DNA from: Hyalangium gracile
Lineage (GTDB): Bacteria; Myxococcota; Myxococcia; Myxococcales; Myxococcaceae
DNA: 64,000 bases
Direction: 5' to 3'
NCBI RefSeq assembly: GCF_020103725.1
Contig: NZ_JAHXBG010000006.1
Coordinates: forward strand, 62,001-126,000
Of this stretch, positions 27,251 to 36,429 are shown one piece after another. Each line of letters starts with the position of its first letter. Position 1 is the stretch's first letter. Position numbers and translations under genes: made by a program. The notes below the pieces were generated by a model. It searched no databases. It saw only the letters and a list, made by a program, of their open reading frames with translations, and was not told where the DNA came from.

Positions 27251-27562
27251 ATGGGGCTCAAGGTCGCGCTGCTGTTCGGAGGCACATGGCTCGGCTCGCT
27301 GGCCGTGTCCGTGCTCTGCACGGGCATCGCGGCGGCGGCGACCTCGAGCTGGTCCGCCTCGCGGGTCGGCGGAGTGATGTTCCTGGTCATGGCGATGGAC
27401 GTGGCGTTCGCGCTGGCGGGGAGCCTCGTGCTCTGGCGCGGGCTGTCCTCGAGTCTTCAGGGGGCAGTCCCGCGGATCACGCTCATGCTCGGCCATGGAG
27501 TGCTCCAGCTGGCGACGGCGGCGGTGCTCATCCTGATGACGTTCGTGGCCTTCAACCGGTAA
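27251..27562 (+). CDS. Small four-helix membrane protein
   Basis: A 103-residue hydrophobic protein with about three or four membrane helices (~4-28, 38-64, 75-100). No domain is recognised and only two short charged loops are present. It is separated from the LolA-like gene by 89 nt on the same strand. Function unknown. Confidence 0.7.
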   Translation: MGLKVALLFGGTWLGSLAVSVLCTGIAAAATSSWSASRVGGVMFLVMAMDVAFALAGSLVLWRGLSSSLQGAVPRITLMLGHGVLQLATAAVLILMTFVAFNR

Positions 27563-27597
27563 CCGAAGGAAGGACCACTCCGGGCGCGGCCTGAGAC

Positions 27598-27622
27598 AAC
27601 TGGTATGGCTGTCATACCAGTT
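27598..27622. promoter_or_regulatory. Perfect 10-bp inverted repeat, candidate operator
   Basis: AACTGGTATG and CATACCAGTT are exact reverse complements around a 5-bp spacer. The TGGTAT...ATACCA form resembles sites bound by GntR-family dimers. It lies 36 bp after the small membrane-protein gene and in front of a decayed reading frame. With no T-tract it is a better operator than terminator. Confidence 0.4.
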
Positions 27623-27847
27623 CGGTCGAGCTCCGCTTCATGCTCGACACGCGGAGACACGCTGCCCCTCATCGCCAGAAGGAACTGTCCTGATGCCCGA
27701 GGAGCTCGACGCGGAACTGCGCATCGCCTCGCCGAGGGGTTGCTCAAGGAAGCGGAGAGGGACGTACTGAGAGAGGAGGCCCGGCGCCTGGGCCGAAGCC
27801 GCTTCGTCGCCGAGGCCCGAGCGCAGGCGCGCGTGAACCACAAGTGA
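27605..27847 (+). pseudogene. Probable decayed small gene
   Basis: Between 27563 and 27908 there is no convincing intact gene. An 80-codon frame starts inside the palindrome. Its second half (RLAEGLLKEAERDVLREEARRLGRS, ending in RVNHK) looks like a real helical, charged protein end, while the first half does not. An alternative frame starting at 27692 (MPEELDAELR) would join it with one shift. Possibly the remains of a small regulator or antitoxin; family not recognised. Confidence 0.25.
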
Positions 27848-27908
27848 AGACCGTGGGTGACGTACTGCCTGGTGCTACGAGGGCCCCCAGCTGCGTGGGG
27901 ACATCCTT

Positions 27909-30900
27909 CTAGCGCAGCGCCGCGAGGGCTGCGCCGACCTTCGCCACCGTCACCGACACAGGCGTCGTCACCTCCGGAGCGAAGATGGCCACGCGGAGCT
28001 CCTCGAAGGCCCACCTCAGCTCCTGCGCCGCCTCCTGGTCACGCACGGTGGCGCGCCTGGCGAGGAAGGTCTCCCACAGGGGGGTGAAGGGCGCGGTCTT
28101 CCCTGCATCCTTGCCGGGGTTTGCCACCGCACGCGACAGCCGTGCCTGGGCCGCGCGGAGGTAGCGTGGGTAGTTCAGCAGGCGCACGATGGGAATCCAC
28201 TCGATGAGGTTCGCGGGGAACAGGTGCCCGAGCTGCGAGCGGATGTCCCGCACGGCCGCCGCGCCGCTCGGCCCCTTTGATGCCGCCTTGAGTGCGGCGA
28301 GCGTCGCAGCGAGCTCCGAGGAGGTGGCAACGACGGCCTCCACCCAGTCCCGGGCCGCACTCTCGATGCGCGGTGAGCCATCAGAAACCAGCGCCTCGAA
28401 GGCCGCCTTCGTGCGGGGCAGCGGCGCACCCGGTGCGAGCTTGAACGCATCGTCGACGCTGCGTGCGAGGAGGAGCGCCCGGAAGGCCTCGGCCTGGCCC
28501 CGCGCGGGCGGCGCGCCGTCCAGGGACGGGAAGGGCAGCGGCATGCGCGCGGCGCTGACAGCCACGTGTCCGCGCGCGGCGAGCATCAGGAGCCGGCGGA
28601 CTCCCGTGCGCATGGCCGCGTCGGCGGCGGCGGAGGTCTCGAGCAGCACCAGGTCTACGGCCGCGCCACGGTCGACGAGCGCGGGGTAGCTGCGGACCTC
28701 GAGCCCGCCGACCCGCCGGATGACTACGGGGGGCAGCTCGCCGAAGGTCCAGGCCGTCAGCCCCTTGCGCTCCCAGTCCGAAGTCGGTGCCACGCTGCGC
28801 AGCGCTGCCCGTGCACGTCCCCCGTACTGCTCGAGCAGCGCGTCGGCGTCGCGGCTCCGCGCGAGCTCCTTTCCCCGCTCATCGAGCACCCGGAGCGTGA
28901 TGCGCAGGTACGGCACCACGGCATCCGCCCGGAAGGATTCCTCGGGCACGTCCACGCCGCACAGCCGGGACACCGCACGCGCGAGCGCTGGAATCATCGG
29001 CCCGTGGAAGGGCACAAGTTCCTCCTCGAGACGGTCGACCAGGTTCGGCACCGGCCCCAGCTGCTTGCGCTGGGCGCGGGGGACCTGCTCGAGCAGGGCG
29101 GTGAGTTTCTCCCGCTGCCACCCGGGGATGGTCCAGTCGAGCTCACCCGGGACCAGCTGTGCGAGCAGCAGCAGCGGCACGCTCAGGGTGATGCCGTCGT
29201 CCTCGGCCGAGGGGTCGAAGGTGTACGTCACCGGCACGGACGCGCCGTGCAGGGTGATGGCGTCCGGGTAGTGCGCCGGAGACAGGTCCGGGTCGTGCGA
29301 GAGGGCATCCTCCATCGAGAGGACGAGCACGTCGGGGTCGGCCGCCTCGGCCTTGCGGCGCCAGGCCTCGAAGCTCGCTCCGTCCGTCACGTCCGCCGGG
29401 AGGCGCTGGTCGAAGAACGTCAGCAGCGCCTCGCTGTCGAGCAGCTCGCTGCGCCGGGCCTTGTCCATCAGGCGCGCCACGCGCTCGAGCACCTGGCGGT
29501 TCTTCTCCTGGAACGCCCCCCGGGCGCGGTACTCGCCGCGCACCAGGGCATGCTCGATGAACATCAGCCGTGCCCGGGCGGGGTCCATGTTGGCCAGGGC
29601 CACGGGGCGCTCCTTGAAGACCTGAAGCCCGAAGAGGGTCGCGCTCTCCTTCACCACGGCGCGCGCGGACTTCTCCGACCAGTGCGGTTCGGAGTAGCTG
29701 CGTTTGAGCAGGTGGGGGGCCGCCTCCGCGAGCCACTCCGGGTCGAGCTTCGCCACGGTGCGCGCGAACAGCTGGGACGTCTCCACGAGCTCGAACGCCA
29801 TCACCCAGGCAGGGGGCTTTTTCGCGAGCGCCGACGAGGGGTGAACCATGAAGCGCGTCTGCTTCGCGCCCGTATAGTGGCGCTGCTCCGGATTCCACTG
29901 GCCGAGGCGGGACAGGAGCCCGGTGAGGAGAGCCTGGTGCAGGGCGTCCCCTCGCGACGGGGCGCCCCGGCCCTTGCGCGGCAGGCGCAGCTCGCGGACG
30001 GTCTCCTCGAGCTGGCGCTGGACGTCCCGCCACTCGCGCACCCGCAGGAAGGACAGGAAGTTGTCCCGGCACACGCGCCGAAGATGGGATGTCCCCCGGC
30101 CCTCGGCCTCGCGCACGAACGCCCACAGCTTGAGGAGCCCCGTGAAGTCCGAGTGCTCGTCACGGAAGCGCCGGTGCAGCTCGTCCGCCTTCTGCGCGAG
30201 CTCCCGTGGCCGCTCGCGCGGGTCCTGCAGGTTGAGCGCCGCGGCGATGATGAGCACATCGTCCAGGCACCCGTACTCGGCGCCGGCGAGAATCATCCGC
30301 GCGATGCGCGGGTCCACCGGGAAGCGCGCGAGCTGGTGCCCGAGCGGCGTCAAGGTGCGCTCCTTGCCCTCGATGGCCCCGAGCTCTTCGAGCACCCGCC
30401 AGCCCTCGGCGATGGCCCTCGGCTGGGGCGGGTCGAGGAAGGGGAAGTCCTCGACGTCACCGAGGCCGAGGGACTTCATCCGCAGGATGACTCCCGCGAG
30501 CCCGGTGCGCTTGATTTCCGGGTCGGTGAAGGCGGACCGAGCGGTGAAGCTCGCCTCGTCGTAGAGGCGCACGCAGACCCCCTCGCGCACGCGGCCGCAG
30601 CGCCCTTTGCGCTGGTCGGCGCTGGCCTGGGAGATCGGCTCGATGTGCAGGCGTGTGGTGCCCGAGCGCGGGTCGTAGCGCGACAGGCGCGCTACCCCCG
30701 TATCCACGACGTACACGATGCCCGGGATGGTGACCGACGTCTCCGCGACGTTGGTGGCGAGGATGACCCGGCGCTCGGGGATGGTAGCGAAGACACGCGA
30801 CTGCTCGGCGGCCGACAGGCGCGCATACAGGGGCTGCACCACCGTGCCGCGGAGCTCGCGCGCGTTCAGGGCATTCTCGGCCTCGCGGATTTCCCGCTCC

Positions 30901-31619
30901 CCGGGGAGGAACACGAGGACGTCCCCGTCCGGGTCGAGCGAGAGCACGTCCGCCACCGCTTCGGCGACGGAGTCGGCGAGCTCGGCGTCCTCGGAGGGCG
31001 GCTCGTAGAGCACATCCACCGGAAAGGTACGGCCCTCCACCTGGATGACCGGAGCCCCCCCGAAGAACTGCGAGAAGCGCTCGGTCTCGATGGTGGCCGA
31101 GCTCACCACCACCTTGAGGTCGGGGCGCCTGGGGAGGATGCGCTTGAGCCACCCGAGCAGGAAGTCGATGGTGAGGCTGCGCTCGTGGGCCTCGTCGAGC
31201 ACGATCGTATCGTAGCGGCTCAGGAGCGGGTCGCTGTGAATCTGCGCGAGAAGGACTCCGTCGGTCATGAACTTCACGGCCGTCCGCCGGGACGAGCGGT
31301 CCTCGAAGCGAATCTGGTAGCCGACGTCCGTGCCCAGCTCCGTGCCCAGCTCGCGTGCCACGCGCGCCGCCACGCTCGTCGCGGCGATGCGCCGGGGCTG
31401 GGTGACGCCAATCTGGCGCGGGCGGCCACGCCCCATGGCGAGCAGGACTTTCGGCAGCTGCGTCGTCTTCCCCGAGCCGGTGGCCCCCGCGACAATGACC
31501 ACCTGATGGGGGGTGATGGCCGCGGTGATGTCCTCCACCCGGCTCGAGATGGGGAGCTCGGGGGGGAAGTGCAGGGTGGGCAAGCCGCCGGGGGGAGGGA
31601 TGGGTGAGTCACCGGACAT
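27909..31619 (-). CDS. hrpA: HrpA-type DEAH-box RNA helicase
   Basis: A 1236-residue protein of the usual HrpA size. Walker A GATGSGKT (45-52), DEAH (142-145), SATIE (motif III) and the helicase C motifs TNVAETSVTI and QRKGRCGRVREG are all intact. The helicase-associated domain and the long C-terminal DUF3418-like region typical of HrpA follow. HrpA unwinds RNA and, in other bacteria, rescues stalled ribosomes on mRNA. ATG 31619 was taken; a GTG 18 nt upstream is possible. It lies 72 nt downstream of a secreted-protein gene on the same strand, probably as an independent housekeeping function. Confidence 0.95.
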   Translation of the reverse strand: MSGDSPIPPPGGLPTLHFPPELPISSRVEDITAAITPHQVVIVAGATGSGKTTQLPKVLLAMGRGRPRQIGVTQPRRIAATSVAARVARELGTELGTDVGYQIRFEDRSSRRTAVKFMTDGVLLAQIHSDPLLSRYDTIVLDEAHERSLTIDFLLGWLKRILPRRPDLKVVVSSATIETERFSQFFGGAPVIQVEGRTFPVDVLYEPPSEDAELADSVAEAVADVLSLDPDGDVLVFLPGEREIREAENALNARELRGTVVQPLYARLSAAEQSRVFATIPERRVILATNVAETSVTIPGIVYVVDTGVARLSRYDPRSGTTRLHIEPISQASADQRKGRCGRVREGVCVRLYDEASFTARSAFTDPEIKRTGLAGVILRMKSLGLGDVEDFPFLDPPQPRAIAEGWRVLEELGAIEGKERTLTPLGHQLARFPVDPRIARMILAGAEYGCLDDVLIIAAALNLQDPRERPRELAQKADELHRRFRDEHSDFTGLLKLWAFVREAEGRGTSHLRRVCRDNFLSFLRVREWRDVQRQLEETVRELRLPRKGRGAPSRGDALHQALLTGLLSRLGQWNPEQRHYTGAKQTRFMVHPSSALAKKPPAWVMAFELVETSQLFARTVAKLDPEWLAEAAPHLLKRSYSEPHWSEKSARAVVKESATLFGLQVFKERPVALANMDPARARLMFIEHALVRGEYRARGAFQEKNRQVLERVARLMDKARRSELLDSEALLTFFDQRLPADVTDGASFEAWRRKAEAADPDVLVLSMEDALSHDPDLSPAHYPDAITLHGASVPVTYTFDPSAEDDGITLSVPLLLLAQLVPGELDWTIPGWQREKLTALLEQVPRAQRKQLGPVPNLVDRLEEELVPFHGPMIPALARAVSRLCGVDVPEESFRADAVVPYLRITLRVLDERGKELARSRDADALLEQYGGRARAALRSVAPTSDWERKGLTAWTFGELPPVVIRRVGGLEVRSYPALVDRGAAVDLVLLETSAAADAAMRTGVRRLLMLAARGHVAVSAARMPLPFPSLDGAPPARGQAEAFRALLLARSVDDAFKLAPGAPLPRTKAAFEALVSDGSPRIESAARDWVEAVVATSSELAATLAALKAASKGPSGAAAVRDIRSQLGHLFPANLIEWIPIVRLLNYPRYLRAAQARLSRAVANPGKDAGKTAPFTPLWETFLARRATVRDQEAAQELRWAFEELRVAIFAPEVTTPVSVTVAKVGAALAALR

Positions 31620-31691
31620 GGCCACATGACCTAGCACTGAAGCGCGCTCTCCACCCCTGACGAAGTGTGTGGGTGCCTGATCCCGAGAGAG

Positions 31692-33917
31692 TCACCGACC
31701 GAAGAGCGGCTGATCGAGGAGCCGCGACCAGCGGTACGTCCTGACGTCGTAGCGGTTGATGATCCACTCCCCATCTCCGCTGGAGCCCTGCCGGTACTTG
31801 AAGAGGAAGTCCCCTTGAGGGCTTCGGTAGAAGCGGGGGTAGGTCGCCCGCGTCTCCAGGGTGCCCACCATGGGCTGCCGGGCAAACGTCGACGTGACGA
31901 GCCCCCGTGACCGCCAGTACGTCAGGGGATGGCCGTGCAGGTCTCCCGATAGGTGGATGTCGTGGTTGTCGTCGACCTCCAGCGTCAGGTAGTTGTGGCT
32001 GTCCCAGCCCCTGAACTGGTCATCGAGGACCACGTAGGTCCACGGCCCTTCTCCATTGCGGATGGCGACCTTCACGCGCCGGTTGGCGTCGTAGTACGCG
32101 ACGATCTGGTGCCGCTTGAAGACCACGAAGTCGAACGAGGCGGAGCTCCCGCCCCAGGCGCGATCGACCCGGCTGCTTCGCCACGCCTGGGCGGTGGGGT
32201 CGTAACGCCAGACGACGAGCTCCGTGAGGAACTTCTCCGGGCAGGTGGTCTCCGTCGGCTGGTACGCGGAGAGCGCGTGTCCCGAGCAGTCGTAGGGCAG
32301 ATCCCGGTTCGTGGGCATGGACTCCCAGCGCAGGTAATACGTGAGCGCCGGATCCTGCGAGTCCCAGCGCAGGGGGCCATCCGTGGCGCCGAGGGAGGCA
32401 ATCCCGCCCGTCCCGGAGGCGTCGGCGGTCCCGCCCGCCAGGAGATTTCTCAGGTAGTAGCGCTCGGTGACTGGATCGACGATGCCGATGGTGGACAGGC
32501 CGTCCTGGTCCCAGTCCCCGACGAGCGGCAGGAAGGGCGTGGTGGCTGGGCCGAAGTTGAAGCGCGAGGTGCCATCGCGGCGCTGGATGACGAAGGTTCG
32601 TGTCTTGGTCAGGAAGAGCCCCGCGCGATTGCCATCACCATCCCAGTTGCCGCGGATGACGATGGCGTCCTTCTGCACTCGAGGGCGCATGAGGCGCAGG
32701 GTGAAGGGAGTCGCCCAGCCGGTCTCGCGCGTCTCCTTCTCGCGAGCCTCGGCTGGCAGCCCGGGCACCGGCTGCGTGAAGGTGTCGTAGTCGATGCTGG
32801 CCCCCGGTGCCGTGGTCACCACGAGCTGCGTCCCCGCGGCCGAGAGGGTCCAGTTCCCCGAGGTGGGCGTACCGGTGGTGTCGGCGTCCGCCCGGGAGAA
32901 GGACTGGACGACCGCGCCGGTGTTCGTCACCCGGGGCACGGAGTAGGACACCGAGAAGGGTGTCCTCGGGAGTGAACCGCCTCCCAGGAGCACGTGCTGG
33001 GTCCTCCAGGCGGTCATCTCGTGGATCGTCCACTGGGAGCCCTCGAGCCGGGCGTTGTAGACCTGCGTGGTCCAGACAGGGGGCTGGTTCTCGGAATAGA
33101 CGGCCTTGTACTTCTGATACGTCACGACGGGGCGTCCCTCGCCATCGAAGCCGACGTTCACGTTGTTGAGCACGCCCTGGTGGGTCTGGAGCGGATCGAC
33201 GACGGCGCGGGACGCGGTCGTCAGGGGCAGCGGGAGCTTCTCTCCGCAGGTGTTGTACCAGTTGACCAGGTCCTGGCTCCGGGCGACCGAGACGCTGTGG
33301 TTGGTCTCCACCGCGGGCGTCTCCCGCCACACCCAGGCCATGTAGACCCAGGGCTGCCCCTGGCCCTGCGCATTCCCCGAGGGATAGGCATTGCGCTCCG
33401 CTGTGTCGGCCCAGAGCGAGGACATACAGCCGCGAGGAGCGTCCGAGAGCGGCCGGGGGAAGCGAATCTTCCCGGAGTTCACGAGGGCCGAGTTCTGCAC
33501 GCCGTCAATGGCGCGCAGGCCATGCACGTAGAGCGTCTGTCCTCCCACCGCCGCGAGCACGTGCTCCGGTATGGCTACGTGGAAGCGGTAGCGTCCGCTG
33601 CCCGCGCCACAGCGCTCGCTCACGGCCGGCTCGGCCATGAAGCGGGACACGCCGGAGAACATGAACTGGCCCCGGGGCTCGTCATATGCCGAGGCTCCGG
33701 CGTACACGTGGATGCCCAGCGAGGCAGCGACGCCCTGCTGGCAGGTCCACCCGGTCACGAAGTACTGGTCTCCCTCGAGCACCACGCCTTCCAACTGGCC
33801 GATGACCGCACCGGGAGTTGCCAGTGCGGAGAAGGGCTCCGCCGCTCCCAGCGCCGGCAGCAGCAGCGAGAACACGACGAGCAGGCGCGATGAACTCCTG
33901 TTGCTGCTTCGTTGCAT
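31692..33917 (-). CDS. Secreted BNR-repeat-like protein
   Basis: A 741-residue protein with a signal peptide (SSRLLVVFSLLLPALGAAEP), an N-terminal beta module with two Cys residues, then a five- or six-bladed propeller-like array reminiscent of BNR-4 repeat proteins that bind or cleave polysaccharides (WVYMAWVWRETP, NHSVSVARSQDLVNWYN, HDIHLSGDLHGHPL, YPRFYRSPQGDFLFKYRQ). A pseudo-FG-GAP-like insert (GNWDGDGNRAGLFLTK, VGDWDQDGLSTIGIVDP) sits in the middle. The His/Asp-rich C-terminal part resembles polysaccharide-lyase-like BNR proteins, but catalytic residues cannot be assigned. The start has GAGGGTG about 6 nt upstream. Confidence 0.75.
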   Translation of the reverse strand: MQRSSNRSSSRLLVVFSLLLPALGAAEPFSALATPGAVIGQLEGVVLEGDQYFVTGWTCQQGVAASLGIHVYAGASAYDEPRGQFMFSGVSRFMAEPAVSERCGAGSGRYRFHVAIPEHVLAAVGGQTLYVHGLRAIDGVQNSALVNSGKIRFPRPLSDAPRGCMSSLWADTAERNAYPSGNAQGQGQPWVYMAWVWRETPAVETNHSVSVARSQDLVNWYNTCGEKLPLPLTTASRAVVDPLQTHQGVLNNVNVGFDGEGRPVVTYQKYKAVYSENQPPVWTTQVYNARLEGSQWTIHEMTAWRTQHVLLGGGSLPRTPFSVSYSVPRVTNTGAVVQSFSRADADTTGTPTSGNWTLSAAGTQLVVTTAPGASIDYDTFTQPVPGLPAEAREKETRETGWATPFTLRLMRPRVQKDAIVIRGNWDGDGNRAGLFLTKTRTFVIQRRDGTSRFNFGPATTPFLPLVGDWDQDGLSTIGIVDPVTERYYLRNLLAGGTADASGTGGIASLGATDGPLRWDSQDPALTYYLRWESMPTNRDLPYDCSGHALSAYQPTETTCPEKFLTELVVWRYDPTAQAWRSSRVDRAWGGSSASFDFVVFKRHQIVAYYDANRRVKVAIRNGEGPWTYVVLDDQFRGWDSHNYLTLEVDDNHDIHLSGDLHGHPLTYWRSRGLVTSTFARQPMVGTLETRATYPRFYRSPQGDFLFKYRQGSSGDGEWIINRYDVRTYRWSRLLDQPLFGR

Positions 33918-34044
33918 GGACACCCTCGAGATGATGGGCCCCACGACGACTGGGGCGCGCCGGGGATTGTGCCCGGTGGATGCCGCACGCTCAAAGCGGT
34001 CAGGACGCGACGCCTGCGATAGCGTGTGTCCTGGTGGCGTCAAG

Positions 34045-34456
34045 ATGAGATTCTACTGGCTAAGTCCCGAAGAGTTGTCGCGCCGCACGGCTCATATCAA
34101 TGCTGCCCATCACGGCCTCCGGCACCTTCGGACCATTCTGCTTCCAGAACCCATGGACACTGCTCGCTCGGCGCGAGGCCTTGAAGCGGCTCCAATCGGA
34201 AGGCATCCGCGGCTTGAAGGGGTGCCGAACGCAGTTGCGCTTCCGCCAGAAGAAGCCCCCGACTTGTTGGAATTGGAGATCCATCCTCACGGCAGACTGC
34301 ACCCCAGTTGTCTCCCGGGAGATCTGCCACCGCCTTGCGAAACATGTGGTTGGCAAGCACTCAGCCGACCTGCTCGTTGCCAGCGAGCGATTCGTGGAGG
34401 CTGTGCGTCGGTTGGACTTGGGAGGCATCGTCTTCCGGGAGCTTGCACTGCGCTGA
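34045..34456 (+). pseudogene. Frameshifted, deleted SitI6-like double-CXXCG immunity gene
   Basis: Three frame segments rebuild one protein of the myxobacterial double-CXXCG (SitI6-type) immunity family. An N-terminal start MRFYWLSPEEL is in one frame; GTFGPFCFQNPWTLLARREA to RFRQKK is in a second (34100-34255). The first frame resumes with PDLLELEIHPHGRLHPSC and the second CXXCG (CETCG, 34336-34350). The second frame then finishes with LLVASERFVEAVRRLDLGG and stops at 34456. The N-terminal region holding the first CXXCG is missing. At least two shifts plus a deletion make the gene dead. It lies just outside the SitA-like cassette. Confidence 0.72.
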
Positions 34457-34468
34457 GATGGGCCGCCG

Positions 34469-34496
34469 GGATGGAGGCGGCAGAAATCGAACCCGC
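34469..34496 (-). repeat. Direct repeat resembling a tRNA/tmRNA 3' end, left copy
   Basis: On the minus strand the sequence begins GCGGGTTCGATTTCTG and continues CCGCCTCCATCC, i.e. a T-arm followed by an acceptor-stem-like end. It matches the copy at 36430-36457 in 24 of 28 positions and the same orientation. It starts 3 bp after the immunity-gene stop. Such 3'-end sequences are common att sites for integrases. Confidence 0.6.
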
Positions 34497-34499
34497 TGT

Positions 34500-34970
34500 T
34501 CAAACTTCCTCGTCGGGCAAGAGCGTGCGGAGCAACTCGTCGTCGGGTCCGAGCGGGCGCCAACCTGGCGGCGGCGGAGTGGCGCGGAGCGCTGCTCTGG
34601 CCTGCTTGACTCGCTCCTTATGAGTATCAGGGGTGTCGGCAGACCAGCAACCAAGCGCCTTGGCCACCTGGAAACGGGACTCGTCGTCCATCACCGCCGG
34701 CCAGCCATTGGGAAGACTCTCGGACAGTTCGCGCACGAGCACGTCGCGCACGAAACGCGTGACCTGCTTGCGCTGCTCAGCCTCGGCATGCAATCCGCCC
34801 AACACCTGCACCCCGGCAATGTCGTCCTTGCCGAGTTCCGCGGCGAGCTGATTCAGGGGGACAGCAGGGCGTGCCTCGGCAAAGGCGGTGAGCGAATCGT
34901 AACCGCGCTCGCGCACGCGCTCATAAAGGCGGGCCTTCCAGTTGCCCTGCCATGAACGCCCATCGGTCAT
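34500..34970 (-). CDS. Putative immunity protein for the SitA-like toxin
   Basis: A 156-residue soluble, mostly helical protein starting MTDGRSWQGNWKARLYERVRERGYDSLTAF. Homologues in myxobacteria are often labelled NUDIX hydrolase, but no Nudix box (GX5EX7REUXEEXGU) is present, so that label is not supported. Its ATG overlaps the TGA of the upstream toxin gene (ATGA), and the gene ends right at a tRNA-like repeat, the position expected for a cognate cytoplasmic immunity protein. Function is inferred from position. Confidence 0.72.
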   Translation of the reverse strand: MTDGRSWQGNWKARLYERVRERGYDSLTAFAEARPAVPLNQLAAELGKDDIAGVQVLGGLHAEAEQRKQVTRFVRDVLVRELSESLPNGWPAVMDDESRFQVAKALGCWSADTPDTHKERVKQARAALRATPPPPGWRPLGPDDELLRTLLPDEEV

Positions 34971-36394
34971 CCCCGTCCCCCTTGAATGAACTTCATCGGG
35001 ATGTCGTAGCGCTTCATGCGAGCTGCGACAATGTTCAGGATCTCATTCCGGGTCAACTGCCGCCCGGCTTCAACTTCAGCCTCACCCAGCGCCTCCATGA
35101 GCATCCGGTTCCATTCGTTGGGCCAAGTGCGTCCCAGGCGCCAGTTGCCCCCACCGTGAATCGCCTGATGGTGTGCCTGCTCCAGCCGGACGCAGAACTT
35201 GTCGATGTCCATGTCGCCCCTGAATCCACGCTGCTCGAACCACGCGCGGAACTCTTTCGGCAGGACGTGGTGCTTCGGTGCCTTGGACATTCCCGCCCCT
35301 GCTCCGTCAGTCACCCGCATGCCGCGCACTTCGGGACTTTCACCCAGCGCGTCACGTACACCCTTCGGCAGGTCCCCGTTCGCCTGCGCCATCATCACCT
35401 GACCGCCGTGGATGCGGACGGCGGCGCTGATGGCTGGGAGGGAGAGGACACCCGCCTGAACGAGCCGGCGGATCATCTCCACCCACTCAGCGGAGACGAC
35501 AATCTGCGAGCCCGCCATCACGCCGCCCGAGCCCATCACGAGGCCCACGCCGAGCGAGGCAGGAACGGCGGGCGGCAGTCGTGGCAGCGACATCCTCAGT
35601 GCCGAGGCCAGCGTGAGCATCTCCACGAGTTGCGCCGCCGCCATGATCCTTCCGCTGTTCTCCATTGCTATGCGTGCGCCGTCACGGATGGAACCGAACT
35701 CGCGGGTAAGCTTGCCCATCAACTCGGGCATCTCCGTGGCCGCGGCCTCGACCTTCTCCGGATCCTGTGACGCGAGCGCCCAAAGGGTGGGCTCTATCAG
35801 CTGTTGCACACGGTGCATGTCCATGAACAGCCTCTCGGTGCTGTAGGCAGGGCACTCTCGAAGCACGATGTCGGCGAGTCGTAGGAAGTCGAGCCATGTG
35901 GCGAGCAGCATGGAGCCGAACATGGCCGACTCGAGCCGGGGGCCGGTGAGACGCAAGAGAGCGTGGCCCATCTCTGGGTCTTCTACCTGCCACGCAGCGT
36001 CAGCCAGCGTGGAGACGCTCCGCAGATGACCGTAAAGCCAGTGCAACTGGTCCGAGCCATAACCGACGTGGCGGCTGAACACACCATTGGCCCGGCCGCC
36101 GAGGCTGCTGCCATCCTCGAGCTGGCGGAGCGAGTCGGCGATGCCAGCCGTGGAGCGCTCCACGTCATTGAGGACACCAAGGATGGCTTGCCGGGTCTGG
36201 GTGACGAGCTGACGCCCAGCCGCTGAAGTCGTGGGAGGCGACGGCTCCCTGGTGGAAAACGAACGGAGCGCAGGTCCCATCTCCTGCCGATAGGTGGTGG
36301 CTACCCCAGAGGGAAGTCCGGTACGTCCCTCGCCCGTCGCACAGCTGGTGAGCAATGCAGTGATGCATCCCAACCCGATGGCTGTCAGCCTCAT
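34967..36394 (-). CDS. SitA-like (DUF2380-type) lipoprotein toxin
   Basis: A 475-residue protein with signal peptide and lipobox (ALLTSC, Cys18), a mostly helical middle with a hydrophobic stretch (~275-330), and a C-terminal ~100-residue domain with paired histidines: PKHHVLP (375-376), AHHQAIHGGGNW (408-413) and a WNRML helix. That His-rich end fits HNH/AHH-like nuclease toxins. Sit toxins are lipoproteins passed between myxobacterial cells by TraA/TraB outer-membrane exchange, and kill recipients lacking the immunity gene. The downstream overlapping gene is the likely immunity. Nuclease activity is inferred from the histidine pattern. Confidence 0.78.
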   Translation of the reverse strand: MRLTAIGLGCITALLTSCATGEGRTGLPSGVATTYRQEMGPALRSFSTREPSPPTTSAAGRQLVTQTRQAILGVLNDVERSTAGIADSLRQLEDGSSLGGRANGVFSRHVGYGSDQLHWLYGHLRSVSTLADAAWQVEDPEMGHALLRLTGPRLESAMFGSMLLATWLDFLRLADIVLRECPAYSTERLFMDMHRVQQLIEPTLWALASQDPEKVEAAATEMPELMGKLTREFGSIRDGARIAMENSGRIMAAAQLVEMLTLASALRMSLPRLPPAVPASLGVGLVMGSGGVMAGSQIVVSAEWVEMIRRLVQAGVLSLPAISAAVRIHGGQVMMAQANGDLPKGVRDALGESPEVRGMRVTDGAGAGMSKAPKHHVLPKEFRAWFEQRGFRGDMDIDKFCVRLEQAHHQAIHGGGNWRLGRTWPNEWNRMLMEALGEAEVEAGRQLTRNEILNIVAARMKRYDIPMKFIQGGRG

Positions 36395-36429
36395 GAATCC
36401 GCCTGTCAGAACGAGGAGGGGCTCTCTGG

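Noticed and set aside
28566-31607. A 1013-codon plus-strand frame opposite hrpA
   Set aside because: Shadow of the helicase gene; no recognisable domain.
34500-34970. Nudix hydrolase as the identity of the gene after the SitA-like toxin
   Set aside because: No Nudix box is visible; position and overlap with the toxin gene support an immunity protein instead.
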